Shown here one piece after another: positions 7,059 to 14,738 of a DNA stretch of 27,170 bases. Numbering within the stretch: position 1 is the stretch's first letter; each line of letters starts with the position of its first letter. The position numbers and the translations under genes were made by a program. The DNA comes from Spirochaetota bacterium (GTDB lineage: Bacteria; Spirochaetota; Leptospiria; Turneriellales; Turneriellaceae), in assembly GCA_963205035.1 (NCBI GenBank), contig CAUJII010000079.1:1-27170 (forward strand), given 5' to 3'. The notes under the pieces are model-generated. The model searched no databases, was not told where the DNA came from, and saw nothing but the letters and a program-made list of their open reading frames with translations.

Positions 7059-8867
7059 ATGAAAAACATAGCAATTATTGCCCACGTCGACCACGGCAAG
7101 ACAACAATGGTCGACAAAATCTTGGGCTTTTGTTCGACCCTCGACGCTAAAGAGAGCTCCGAGCGCGTCATGGACTCCAACGACATCGAACGCGAGCGTG
7201 GTATCACCATTCTCGCGAAGAACACGGCGGTGAATTACGAAGGCACGCGCATCAACATCGTTGACACACCAGGCCACTCCGATTTTGGCGGCGAAGTCGA
7301 GCGTGTGTTGCGCATGGTCGATACCTGCCTTCTGTTGGTCGACGCGATGGAAGGGCCCATGCCACAAACACGGTTTGTGCTCAAGAAAGCACTCGAACTC
7401 GGCCATAAAATTATACTCGTCATCAACAAAGTCGACAAACCGAACTGCAATCCACAAAGCGTCATCAACCACGTCTTCGATCTTTTCATCGAGCTCAACG
7501 CGTCCGACGAACAGACAGATTTTCCCGTTGTCTATGCAAGCGCTAAGAGTAACTATGCGTTTTTGGATTGGGCGGATTTTGAAAAGCCAGAAGCAAAGAC
7601 TTCAATTAAGCCGCTTCTCGACACCATCATGAAACACGCTCGCGACGGCGCCGGCGATAAAGCCGCACCGTTTGCGTTCCAGGTGACGAACCTCGACTAC
7701 AACGATTACTTAGGCCGCATTTGCATCGGCCGCGTTTTTAACGGCACTGTGAAGGTCGGCGACCAAGTCGTCCTGCGCGGTGAAAACGAAAAAGGTGAGC
7801 CGACAGTTTCCAAGCACAAGATCACGAAACTCTTTGACTTCTTAGGGCTCAAGCGGATCGAAGTGACCGAGGCAAGCTGTCCGAACATTATCGCGATTGC
7901 AGGCATCGAAGAGATGACAATTGGAGATACGCTTTGCGCAGAAAGCGTCGCCACAGCTCTGCCGCGAATCAACATCGAGCCACCGACTGTCTCGATGCAG
8001 TTCTCTGTCAACGACTCGCCGTTTGCAGGCAAAGAAGGAAAGTGGGTGACATCCCGCAACATACGCGAACGGTTGGACAGAGAACTCAAAACAAACCTTG
8101 CGCTCAAGGTAGAAGACCGGGGCGATTCGTTCAAAGTCGCTGGCCGTGGCGAATTGCAGCTTGCTATTCTTATCGAAAACATGCGCCGTGAAGGTTTTGA
8201 ACTCATGGTTTCTAAGCCGCAAGTCATCTTAAAAGACGAGGGCGGCGAAAAACAAGAACCTTACGAAGAAATTGTCATGGATATGCCCGAAGAATACTCT
8301 GGCGGAGTCATCCAAGAACTCAACCGCCGCAAAGGCATCATGCTCCTTATGGAAACGCTCTCGACCGGCTATGTGCGCATCAAGTATGAAATGCCGACAC
8401 GCGGACTTATCGGCTTTCGCAGCTTCTTCTTAACCGAGACACGCGGTGAAGGTTCGATGTCGGGCCTTTTCTTAGGCTACCGGCCTTTCGCTGGCGACTT
8501 TTCGGGTCGCACACGCGGCGCGATTGTTTCGATGGAAAGCGGATCGACAAACGCGTACGCGCTTTTTAGCGTTCAAGACCGGGGTGAACTTTTTGTCGGC
8601 GCGCAGGTGCCCGTCTACGTCGGTATGGTGATTGGCTTGCACGCGAAAGATAACGACCTCGATGTGAACCCGATCCGCGAGAAAAAACAAAGTAACGTCC
8701 GCGCTTCTGGAACAGACGAAGCGTTACGGCTTGTTCCTCATAAAAAAATGTCACTCGAACAATGTCTCGACTTCTTAGAAAACGACGAGGCTCTTGAGGT
8801 GACTCCTACAAATTTGAGACTACGCAAAAAAGTTCTCAACCCGTCGATGCGCAAGCGCAGCGCATAA
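7059..8867 (+). CDS. typA: Translational GTPase TypA/BipA
   Basis: BipA is a ribosome-associated GTPase related to EF-G, involved in 50S assembly and growth under stress such as cold. The frame is open further upstream, but ATG 7059 is chosen because the protein then starts MKNIAIIAHVDHGKTT, exactly at the family N-terminus, and is 602 residues, the usual length. The GTPase motifs are AHVDHGKTT (G1), RGITI (G2), DTPGHSDFGGEVERVL (G3), NKVD (G4) and SAK (G5). The C-terminal TypA block MPTRGLIGFRSFFLTETRGEG is present. An 80-bp gap precedes it, and the MscS gene follows after 2 bp. Confidence 0.97.
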   Translation: MKNIAIIAHVDHGKTTMVDKILGFCSTLDAKESSERVMDSNDIERERGITILAKNTAVNYEGTRINIVDTPGHSDFGGEVERVLRMVDTCLLLVDAMEGPMPQTRFVLKKALELGHKIILVINKVDKPNCNPQSVINHVFDLFIELNASDEQTDFPVVYASAKSNYAFLDWADFEKPEAKTSIKPLLDTIMKHARDGAGDKAAPFAFQVTNLDYNDYLGRICIGRVFNGTVKVGDQVVLRGENEKGEPTVSKHKITKLFDFLGLKRIEVTEASCPNIIAIAGIEEMTIGDTLCAESVATALPRINIEPPTVSMQFSVNDSPFAGKEGKWVTSRNIRERLDRELKTNLALKVEDRGDSFKVAGRGELQLAILIENMRREGFELMVSKPQVILKDEGGEKQEPYEEIVMDMPEEYSGGVIQELNRRKGIMLLMETLSTGYVRIKYEMPTRGLIGFRSFFLTETRGEGSMSGLFLGYRPFAGDFSGRTRGAIVSMESGSTNAYALFSVQDRGELFVGAQVPVYVGMVIGLHAKDNDLDVNPIREKKQSNVRASGTDEALRLVPHKKMSLEQCLDFLENDEALEVTPTNLRLRKKVLNPSMRKRSA

Positions 8868-8869
8868 GC

Positions 8870-9727
8870 ATGCCAGAAGTTTTCAGTCCGCAGAATTTGA
8901 AACTCTTTTGGGCTGAGATAACACGGGGAAACGCATACGTAACGACAGGAATTGTCGTCACCGTTCTTCTTATTCTCCGGTTTATCATCTTGCGCCTTGC
9001 GTTCCGCAAGATCGACGATGGCTTTGCGAGACTGCGTTACAAAAGAGCTCTGTCGTATGTACTTTTCGTCTTAGCTCTTTTTTTTCTCTTTCCTGTTTGG
9101 ATGCCTTCGATTAAGAACGTCGCCACGTTCTTAGGGATATTTGGTGCAGGTTTTCTAATCGTTACGCGCGACATTTGGGTGTCTATCGCGGCGTGGTTTT
9201 ACGTCATGCTGCGCCGCCCTTATGGCATTGGCGACAGAATTGAAATCGATGGCAAAGTCGGCAACGTCGTCGACATTCGACTCATGGAAACGAGTATCAT
9301 GGAAGTCAAAGGCGCCGACGAAAGCTCTCTCACCGGCCGCCTGATTTTTTTACCCAATGCAAAAGTCTTTACCGATGTATTGATTAACTTGCGCCAACAA
9401 GCGTCGCACACATTCCGCGAACTCAAGGTTGGCTTGACGAACTCGAGCGATTGGGAAAAAGCTATTGAATTACTAAAAAAGGTTGTCGACGAAGCGTACA
9501 CCGCTGCGCTCGCTCAGAGGCACCACACTCCCCGCGACTTGGGCGCCGAGTTCATGGCAGAAAGCCGCGAGCCCCGGATCTTGGTTTCTTTAGACGAAGG
9601 CAACATTATTCTACGTACAGAATTTATGGCCCCTTATGGCCAAGAGGCGACGATGACCGATCTCATCTGGCGCGGTTTTCTGAAGCACATCCAGAACATG
9701 CCTTCGATTCATTTAGCGGAAAAATAA
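8870..9727 (+). CDS. MscS-family mechanosensitive ion channel
   Basis: This 285-residue inner-membrane protein has three hydrophobic segments (about 24-44, 60-78 and 83-117). The last is the pore helix, VATFLGIFGAGFLIVTRDIW, with the Gly/Ala pattern of MscS TM3. It is followed by RRPYGIGDRIEI, DGKVGNVVDIRLMET and LIFLPNAKVFTDVLINL, the conserved beta domain. These channels release solutes on hypo-osmotic shock. It starts 2 bp after the typA stop, so the two are probably one transcript. Its 3' end faces the fold-back element at 9739-9997. Confidence 0.93.
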   Translation: MPEVFSPQNLKLFWAEITRGNAYVTTGIVVTVLLILRFIILRLAFRKIDDGFARLRYKRALSYVLFVLALFFLFPVWMPSIKNVATFLGIFGAGFLIVTRDIWVSIAAWFYVMLRRPYGIGDRIEIDGKVGNVVDIRLMETSIMEVKGADESSLTGRLIFLPNAKVFTDVLINLRQQASHTFRELKVGLTNSSDWEKAIELLKKVVDEAYTAALAQRHHTPRDLGAEFMAESREPRILVSLDEGNIILRTEFMAPYGQEATMTDLIWRGFLKHIQNMPSIHLAEK

Positions 9728-9738
9728 GAGAAGTTGTA

Positions 9739-9997
9739 AGTTTAGGCTTAGAACTCGCTGGTACGATTTTTTCCGCGCTCAGTCCACGCTAATCAGCGCA
9801 AATTCTCCCGCCAAAGCGGCGTGTATCGCCGCGAGGCAGGCGGCGCTTTGGCCGACGGCAATCGGCCGATTTGCTCGACGTGCGGCCGCAGACGACCGGA
9901 ATTCGCGCTGATTTGCTGATTCTTTGCAGCAACGCGTGTTCTTATCGCAGAAAAAATCGTCGCTTCGTATAGCTTACGCGAGTTCTAAGCCTAAACT
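9739..9997. repeat. 259-bp fold-back (MITE-like) repeat element with 20-bp perfect terminal inverted repeats
   Basis: The ends are perfect 20-nt inverted repeats: AGTTTAGGCTTAGAACTCGC (9739-9758) and its complement at 9978-9997. Further pairs are nested in order: ACGATTTTTTCCGCG (9763-9777) with 9946-9960 (14 of 15), AATCAGCGCAAATT (9791-9804) with 9900-9913 (13 of 14), CCAAAGC (9811-9817) with 9845-9851, and small hairpins at 9818-9830 and 9850-9867. The whole can fold into one long branched hairpin. There is no coding frame and no clear target-site duplication. It lies between the 3' ends of the mscS and TPR-propeller genes. It could be a non-autonomous mobile element, a structured RNA, or a bidirectional terminator. 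Confidence 0.75.
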
Positions 9998-10016
9998 CCA
10001 GTGAGATTAATCCCCC

Positions 10017-11558
10017 CTAGTCAGCCATCGGTCGGTAGAGAATATCAATACCCCTTTCTAAATAACCAACCCAGAGAAAATCATCTTCGATGCGCAAGAC
10101 ATGCACTTCATCAGACGCCATGCCGTCGATAGCGCGGATCCGCGAGATGGCATTTGTGTTTCTGTCGAGAACAAACACACCCTGCCCCGATGTGCCGATA
10201 TAGATTTCTTTGTCGCGCTTGACGATTGACGAAGGGAAAGGAATTTCTTGTGCGAGGCGCGTGAGTGTTTTCTGGACGGTGTCATAGACATAGACGCCAT
10301 CGTTATGCGCGCCGATATAAACATAACGGCCATCGAGGAGCACAGCTTTTACGTTGGCAGAGCGTAGCGCATTCTCACCTGCTGTGATTTGTACCACTTC
10401 GCGAGTCTTCTTATTGTAGACGAGCGCGCCTTTCTCTAACGTGCCGACGACAAGAGTGTCTAAATCGGCGTCGATCGCGTAAACTTGGTTTGCTCCAACC
10501 CACGAATCTTTGCCCAACACAACTATTTTCTTTTTTATGGTGTCGTATTGAATAAGCCCACGCGTCAGCGTCGAAAAATAAAGGTAACGGTCGTCCTTGA
10601 TAATTTTTTGCGCCAGCTTGAGCTCGCCCTTTTGGTCCACGAGCGATTCGACGCGACCTGATTTTTTGCTGATATGGAAAATACCGTCAAACGTCGCGAC
10701 ATAAATGTCTTCAAAATCGACATAGAGCCCGCGCACTTGCGAAGAAGGTAGTGCGATTTTTTCGAGTTTATCTTGCGAACGCACATAGCGATAAAGTCCC
10801 GCCCCCCAGGTCGCCACATAAATATCGTCGCCGTCGACACGGATGTCTGAAATCGAATTGTCGCCCAAACCCGTGAGCTTGTCAAAATGGCGCAGCGACA
10901 CGCTTCTCAGAAGCATCTTGAGCGAACGAACGCTCTTGGGTTTTTGCTTCTCCGCAATCGCGAGCGCACGGTTTAGATAGCGCACTGTCTCATTCGTATG
11001 CGCAGCATCGGTGAGCAAGATCTTTGCCGCATCGGTGTAAACACGCAAGAGGTCATCATCGCCCGTCTGCGAATCGGGGAGAGCACGTATCGAATTCCTG
11101 AAGCAGGGCAGCGCGCGCTTGTATTCGCGTGCGTCGTAATAAATAAACGCCAGTGTTTTTTCGATAGCGTATGAAAACTCGTGCGCAGCTTTTTTCTTCG
11201 ATAATTCCAGGAGAATTTTTTCTGCTTGTTTGTGCGCGTTTACGCGGTAGAGAGCTTGAGCAGTCAAGAGCCTCAACTCTATTTTTTTGGAGTGCGTCGG
11301 ATAGCGTTCGAGGGTAATATTCGCTCGCGCTATTGTCTCGTTAAATTTCTTTTCGGCAAAGAGCGCCTTCACAACAAAAAACATTGCGTCTTTCACTTCT
11401 GGCTCGTAAGGGTTTTCCTCCATGAAATCGCCCAGCGTCTTTAACGCTTGCGCAAACTCTCTTGCCTCGAACTCTTTAACACCCTGCCTGAATTTTACGA
11501 GATTATCGTCTGCGAGAAGCAAAAAGAACGGAAACAGGAGAAAAGCAAGTTTACGCAC
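10017..11558 (-). CDS. Secreted TPR / seven-bladed beta-propeller protein
   Basis: This 513-residue protein begins with a short signal-like segment (MRKLAFLLFPFFLLLADD), so it is probably exported. Residues about 22-215 are helical TPR-type repeats (EFAQALKTLGDFMEENPYEP and similar). From about 228 to the end there are seven units of about 40 residues with the pattern hydrophobic-D-x-IYVAT-x-x-x-G-hydrophobic-x-x-Y, as in regulator-propeller (Reg_prop) blades. The start is GTG at 11556-11558, overlapping the TAG stop of the upstream gene by one base, so translation is likely coupled. Such a fold suggests a periplasmic scaffold or binding protein. No specific function can be assigned. Confidence 0.8.
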   Translation of the reverse strand: MRKLAFLLFPFFLLLADDNLVKFRQGVKEFEAREFAQALKTLGDFMEENPYEPEVKDAMFFVVKALFAEKKFNETIARANITLERYPTHSKKIELRLLTAQALYRVNAHKQAEKILLELSKKKAAHEFSYAIEKTLAFIYYDAREYKRALPCFRNSIRALPDSQTGDDDLLRVYTDAAKILLTDAAHTNETVRYLNRALAIAEKQKPKSVRSLKMLLRSVSLRHFDKLTGLGDNSISDIRVDGDDIYVATWGAGLYRYVRSQDKLEKIALPSSQVRGLYVDFEDIYVATFDGIFHISKKSGRVESLVDQKGELKLAQKIIKDDRYLYFSTLTRGLIQYDTIKKKIVVLGKDSWVGANQVYAIDADLDTLVVGTLEKGALVYNKKTREVVQITAGENALRSANVKAVLLDGRYVYIGAHNDGVYVYDTVQKTLTRLAQEIPFPSSIVKRDKEIYIGTSGQGVFVLDRNTNAISRIRAIDGMASDEVHVLRIEDDFLWVGYLERGIDILYRPMAD

Positions 11559-12043
11559 TACTTTTCATCCAGCCCGAAAGGTCGCACTCTCTCGAGGTTT
11601 GTTTGCAGAGCGTTGCGCCGATAGAAGAAAAATGTGACGATGGCGATGAGGAGCGTTGAAGCGATTATATAGAATTTTTGCGTTGTGACAAGACTTTCTT
11701 CCTCGTTTGTCGCGGCGGCTTTTTCATCGTTCGACTCTCTAAATTTTAGGATGCGAACTTTTTCTTGAAAGAGATAGAAATCCTTGCTAAACTTTTGTAT
11801 CGCCATATCTTTGTTGCTCAGCATCGCCAGTTTTTGTGTGAGTTCGTCTTTTTGCCGATTAAACCCTTGAAGCTGCGCCTTCAAATCGTCTATTTGCTGC
11901 GTTTTCATTCGGTAAGCCAAGAAGCCTTTCTCTCCGATAAAAAAAACGTAAGCAAACGAAAGAATGAGTAAGACAAAAAATGGCACGAAAAGCCAATGCT
12001 CACGGCTGCGGTCTAAAATGGAGCCGATTTTCTGCGTGAGCAC
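11558..12043 (-). CDS. FtsB/DivIC-like coiled-coil protein with two membrane segments
   Basis: This 161-residue protein has a cytoplasmic N-terminus, a membrane segment at about 18-36, then FIGEKGFLAYRMKTQQIDDLKAQL, a coiled coil that looks like the G-x-x-G plus heptad region of FtsB/DivIC septum proteins. A second membrane segment follows at about 123-141. The second segment is not part of the standard FtsB/DivIC layout. The start is GTG at 12041-12043, 6 bp after the upstream gene; no other plausible start was seen. It may anchor or assemble with the propeller protein encoded by the overlapping downstream gene. The septum-family relation is tentative. Confidence 0.65.
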   Translation of the reverse strand: MLTQKIGSILDRSREHWLFVPFFVLLILSFAYVFFIGEKGFLAYRMKTQQIDDLKAQLQGFNRQKDELTQKLAMLSNKDMAIQKFSKDFYLFQEKVRILKFRESNDEKAAATNEEESLVTTQKFYIIASTLLIAIVTFFFYRRNALQTNLERVRPFGLDEK

Positions 12044-12049
12044 CGATTT

Positions 12050-12883
12050 CTAATAGGTCTTGAAGCGGCCGTTAATTTTGTAAAACTGCCGATGGACAAT
12101 TTTTTTTGCTTCGGTATCGTAGAGAACAACGCCTAAATAGTTGAAAAATTTTCGATCGACGGAATAGCGTGCAAGGAGCTTCGCCCATACATTGGTTCTC
12201 AGAGCCTTTTCCTCGATCAGGTATTTACCCTTTTTTTCTAAACACTTTTTTCCGGTCTTAGCTTCACTCTCACACTTGAGATTATACTGTGTGTCTTCAT
12301 ACCCTTGCAGCGAAACGTCGATGCCTGCCGTTGGGTTCTGGTGGATGAACTCCACGTAGTCGATGAACTCTTGCAGGTTCGGGCGTTTTTTCGAGGTCGA
12401 CGCAGGGGCTTCTTCTTTGGGCTTGAAGCCACCATTTTTTGCAACGGTCTCTTCTTTCTTACGTGCAAACGAGGCGACCTCGTCGTGCTTCATTTCCGGG
12501 ATGCTATCGAAAAGCACGAGTTTGTGCATCTTCTTGTCTTCGTCAAATTTGCGCCACTCGGGATATTCAACGTAACGGCGGTATTGACTATCGACCAAAT
12601 CTTTTTCGTCGAAAGCAATCAAGAACATCTTGAGAGGAATAGCGTCTTCTGTCTTATTCACAATGTTGAATGTGAACTCCAGATAGTCGCCCTTCCCGTC
12701 TGTGGCATTTTTTTTCCAGAAGCTAAAGTCTTCGACGGAAACACGATCATCGCGAATAAAGCCTGCCGACGGCTGCGTCGCACCGGGGGCCGCTGCTTGC
12801 GTTTCGGTACTTTTTTTATCGGCCGCTTGACCGAAGAGAAGGGGTGCACCCAAGAGAAGAAGTAGAGAAAGGTTGCGTAACAT
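12050..12883 (-). CDS. Secreted protein of unknown function
   Basis: The start is placed at ATG 12881-12883, giving 277 residues, because GAGGA lies about 6 nt upstream; an ATG four codons earlier has no ribosome site. The N-terminus (MLRNLSLLLLLGAPLLFGQ) is a signal peptide, followed by a low-complexity Ala/Gln/Pro/Thr stretch. The mature part has strand-rich segments such as GDYLEFTFNIVNKTEDAIPL, a charged Lys/Glu region near 150-170, and two Cys close to residue 220. I recognise no family. It is probably periplasmic or surface-exposed and is co-directional with the FtsB-like and propeller genes. Confidence 0.7.
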   Translation of the reverse strand: MLRNLSLLLLLGAPLLFGQAADKKSTETQAAAPGATQPSAGFIRDDRVSVEDFSFWKKNATDGKGDYLEFTFNIVNKTEDAIPLKMFLIAFDEKDLVDSQYRRYVEYPEWRKFDEDKKMHKLVLFDSIPEMKHDEVASFARKKEETVAKNGGFKPKEEAPASTSKKRPNLQEFIDYVEFIHQNPTAGIDVSLQGYEDTQYNLKCESEAKTGKKCLEKKGKYLIEEKALRTNVWAKLLARYSVDRKFFNYLGVVLYDTEAKKIVHRQFYKINGRFKTY

Positions 12884-12894
12884 AGTATTCCTCA

Positions 12895-12908
12895 TTTGTT
12901 TATCGGCA
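12895..12908 (-). promoter_or_regulatory. TGCCGATAAACAAA motif upstream of the secreted-protein gene
   Basis: On the minus strand this reads TGCCGATAAACAAA. The same 14 nt lie upstream of the secreted TPR gene (25769-25782). It contains GCCGATAA, the -10 consensus of sigma-28 (FliA) promoters, but a good -35 (TAAAGTTT at the right spacing) is not seen at either site. Treat it as a possible shared promoter element. Confidence 0.3.
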
Positions 12909-12924
12909 TTTTTTTGCTTTCAAT

Positions 12925-13566
12925 TCACCTTTTTTCTGTTTTTCGTTTTTGTGCGACTATGCGTTTGAAGTCTGTTAAATTATGCACGAAAATACGATCG
13001 CTATAGAGCTCAACCTTACCCACTTTGGCCCAATGGTTAAGCTGGTCGCCGGCTTGATCGACGCTGAGTCCTGCCCAGTTCGCGACATCGTCTGTAGTCA
13101 CGGGAAAAGAAACCTCACGCATGTGCGCATAGGTCGCTTCTTTTTCAGCCAGCATGAGAAAGACATCGGCGATTTTTGACTGTACGTCGTCTAAGAGCAA
13201 AATCATCATCCGGCGCTTGGCGTCGTAGATACGCTTGGAGAAAACGACCAACAGTTTCAACGCGAGTTGCGGTTGGCTCATCATCATCGAGACAAAGTTA
13301 TCTCTATCGAAATGCAAAAGTGAAACGGGTTCAACCGCAGACGCAGTCGCCGAGCGAGGCTGTTCTTCTAAAATTGCCATCTCGCCGAAGATATCGCCTA
13401 CCCCCAAAATATCCATCGTCTTTTCTTTGTCCTTCACGACTTTCGAGATCTTGACGCGGCCCGTTTGGATGAGGTAGAAACTATTGCCGGGTTCAAATTC
13501 GCAAAAAATAATTTCGCCGGTATTGTATTGCTTGCCAAATTTGTTAAAGAGCGCGCCGCCGTTCAT
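12925..13566 (-). CDS. Crp/Fnr-type cyclic nucleotide-binding regulator
   Basis: The 213-residue protein has a beta-roll starting FNKFGKQYNTGEIIFCEFEPG and a phosphate-binding cassette DIFGEMAILEEQPRSATASAV with the Glu and Arg-Ser residues used for cyclic nucleotide binding. A dimer helix (QLALKLLVVFSKRIYDAKRR) follows, then a C-terminal winged-helix-like region, VTTDDVANWAGLSVDQAGDQLNHWAKVGKVEL. It is probably a transcription factor of the CRP superfamily. Its ATG overlaps the stop of the cNMP-binding/TPR gene by 4 bp, so the two are likely translated together. Confidence 0.88.
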   Translation of the reverse strand: MNGGALFNKFGKQYNTGEIIFCEFEPGNSFYLIQTGRVKISKVVKDKEKTMDILGVGDIFGEMAILEEQPRSATASAVEPVSLLHFDRDNFVSMMMSQPQLALKLLVVFSKRIYDAKRRMMILLLDDVQSKIADVFLMLAEKEATYAHMREVSFPVTTDDVANWAGLSVDQAGDQLNHWAKVGKVELYSDRIFVHNLTDFKRIVAQKRKTEKR

Positions 13567-14738
13567 TTTATCCCCTTGAGTTGGTTTGCTTTTTGCTGCG
13601 CTATATTCGCCTCTTTGTCTTGAGGTCCGATACGCGCCGCTTTTTCATAGAGAGCCGCCGCGCGTGCGCTATCCTTAGCTCGTTCGTAAATTTCTGCGGT
13701 CTGTATCATTGCTTTTCTAACCAACGCACCTTGTGGATAAGTACGCATCAGTTCTGAAAATTTCTCAACGGCACCTTTTGCATTATTCTTCTTCACTTGA
13801 GTGCGCCCCAGCTCATAGAGCGTTTTCTCGTGGAGTGCTGCGTCGGAGCCACCGTTCAAACTCAACGCTTCTTCATAGGACGCTAAAGCTTCGTCGAATC
13901 GCTGCGTAGCAAACGCACTGAGCCCTGCGTTGAAAGCATCCGCCGCCGTTCTGGATTGAGGCATGTCAAAATCGTCGGGCATGGGTAAATCGAAATCGCC
14001 GCCTTCGGGAAGGGCTAGGTCTGAAGCCGCACCGCCGTCGCTTGCGCCGTCAAAGTCAGGAAGGTCGGGCATTGCATTGTCGTCCATCTGCGGTGTGTAG
14101 TCGTCGGTGTCTGAGTTATACGATTGCTGCTGCATCGGAGGCTGTGCACTCGGCGCCCCAGCCGTCTGCAACTCGTCTTCAATTTCTTGCATGTCGATGG
14201 GATAAGGCGCGCCTTCTTTGACCATCTGCGCGAGACGACGCACCCGCTCCCCGAGTTTCCCCGTCGGATGGTGTTTTAAGTATGCCGTAAAAACATACAA
14301 CGCATAATCGGTCTTGCCCGCTTTGTAATAGTACTCACCCACGCGCACAAGCTCTGTCGAAGATTCTGATGCGCCGTGCTCTCCTAAAAATTCGCGCACC
14401 GCTTTATGGACACGCCTCAGCTGCGAAGAAAAGACTTTGAGCATCTGCAACACAATGCGTGTGTTCTTCTGCGCAAATTGCTCGAACTCTGCCGTCTTGA
14501 AAACCAAGACTTGCGAGTCGGCCAACACCTGCGCGGTCTCTTCACGCGGGTAGCGACCCAGTGCCGATTTGACGCCGAAGAATTCACCCTTGCGCACGTC
14601 TTCTTTAATATCTTCTTTCTGATCGAGAGACGTAGAAATAAGAGAAATCCGCCCTTTTTGCATGACGTAAATATCTTCGCCGATGTCTCCACCAAAATAG
14701 ACAATCGACCCAGCAGAATAGTTGCGCGTAATTGGCAT
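13563..14738 (-). CDS. Cyclic nucleotide-binding-like domain fused to TPR repeats
   Basis: This 391-residue protein has four parts: a cNMP-binding beta-roll (1-120), a short TPR-like helical pair (about 127-172), an acidic, Pro/Asp/Met-rich linker (about 183-262, with PDLPDFDGASDGG and similar), and C-terminal TPR repeats (265-391). In the phosphate-binding cassette the usual FGE is FGV (54-56) and PRSATA is PREETA, so canonical cAMP binding is doubtful. It has no DNA-binding domain, so it probably works through protein contacts. It overlaps the amidohydrolase gene by one base (TAATG) and the Crp-like gene by four. Confidence 0.85.
   Translation of the reverse strand: MPITRNYSAGSIVYFGGDIGEDIYVMQKGRISLISTSLDQKEDIKEDVRKGEFFGVKSALGRYPREETAQVLADSQVLVFKTAEFEQFAQKNTRIVLQMLKVFSSQLRRVHKAVREFLGEHGASESSTELVRVGEYYYKAGKTDYALYVFTAYLKHHPTGKLGERVRRLAQMVKEGAPYPIDMQEIEDELQTAGAPSAQPPMQQQSYNSDTDDYTPQMDDNAMPDLPDFDGASDGGAASDLALPEGGDFDLPMPDDFDMPQSRTAADAFNAGLSAFATQRFDEALASYEEALSLNGGSDAALHEKTLYELGRTQVKKNNAKGAVEKFSELMRTYPQGALVRKAMIQTAEIYERAKDSARAAALYEKAARIGPQDKEANIAQQKANQLKGIK

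Noticed and set aside
12305..12865. 186-codon plus-strand frame antisense to the secreted protein
   Set aside because: It is a shadow of the signal-peptide gene on the other strand, with no family motif and no ribosome site.
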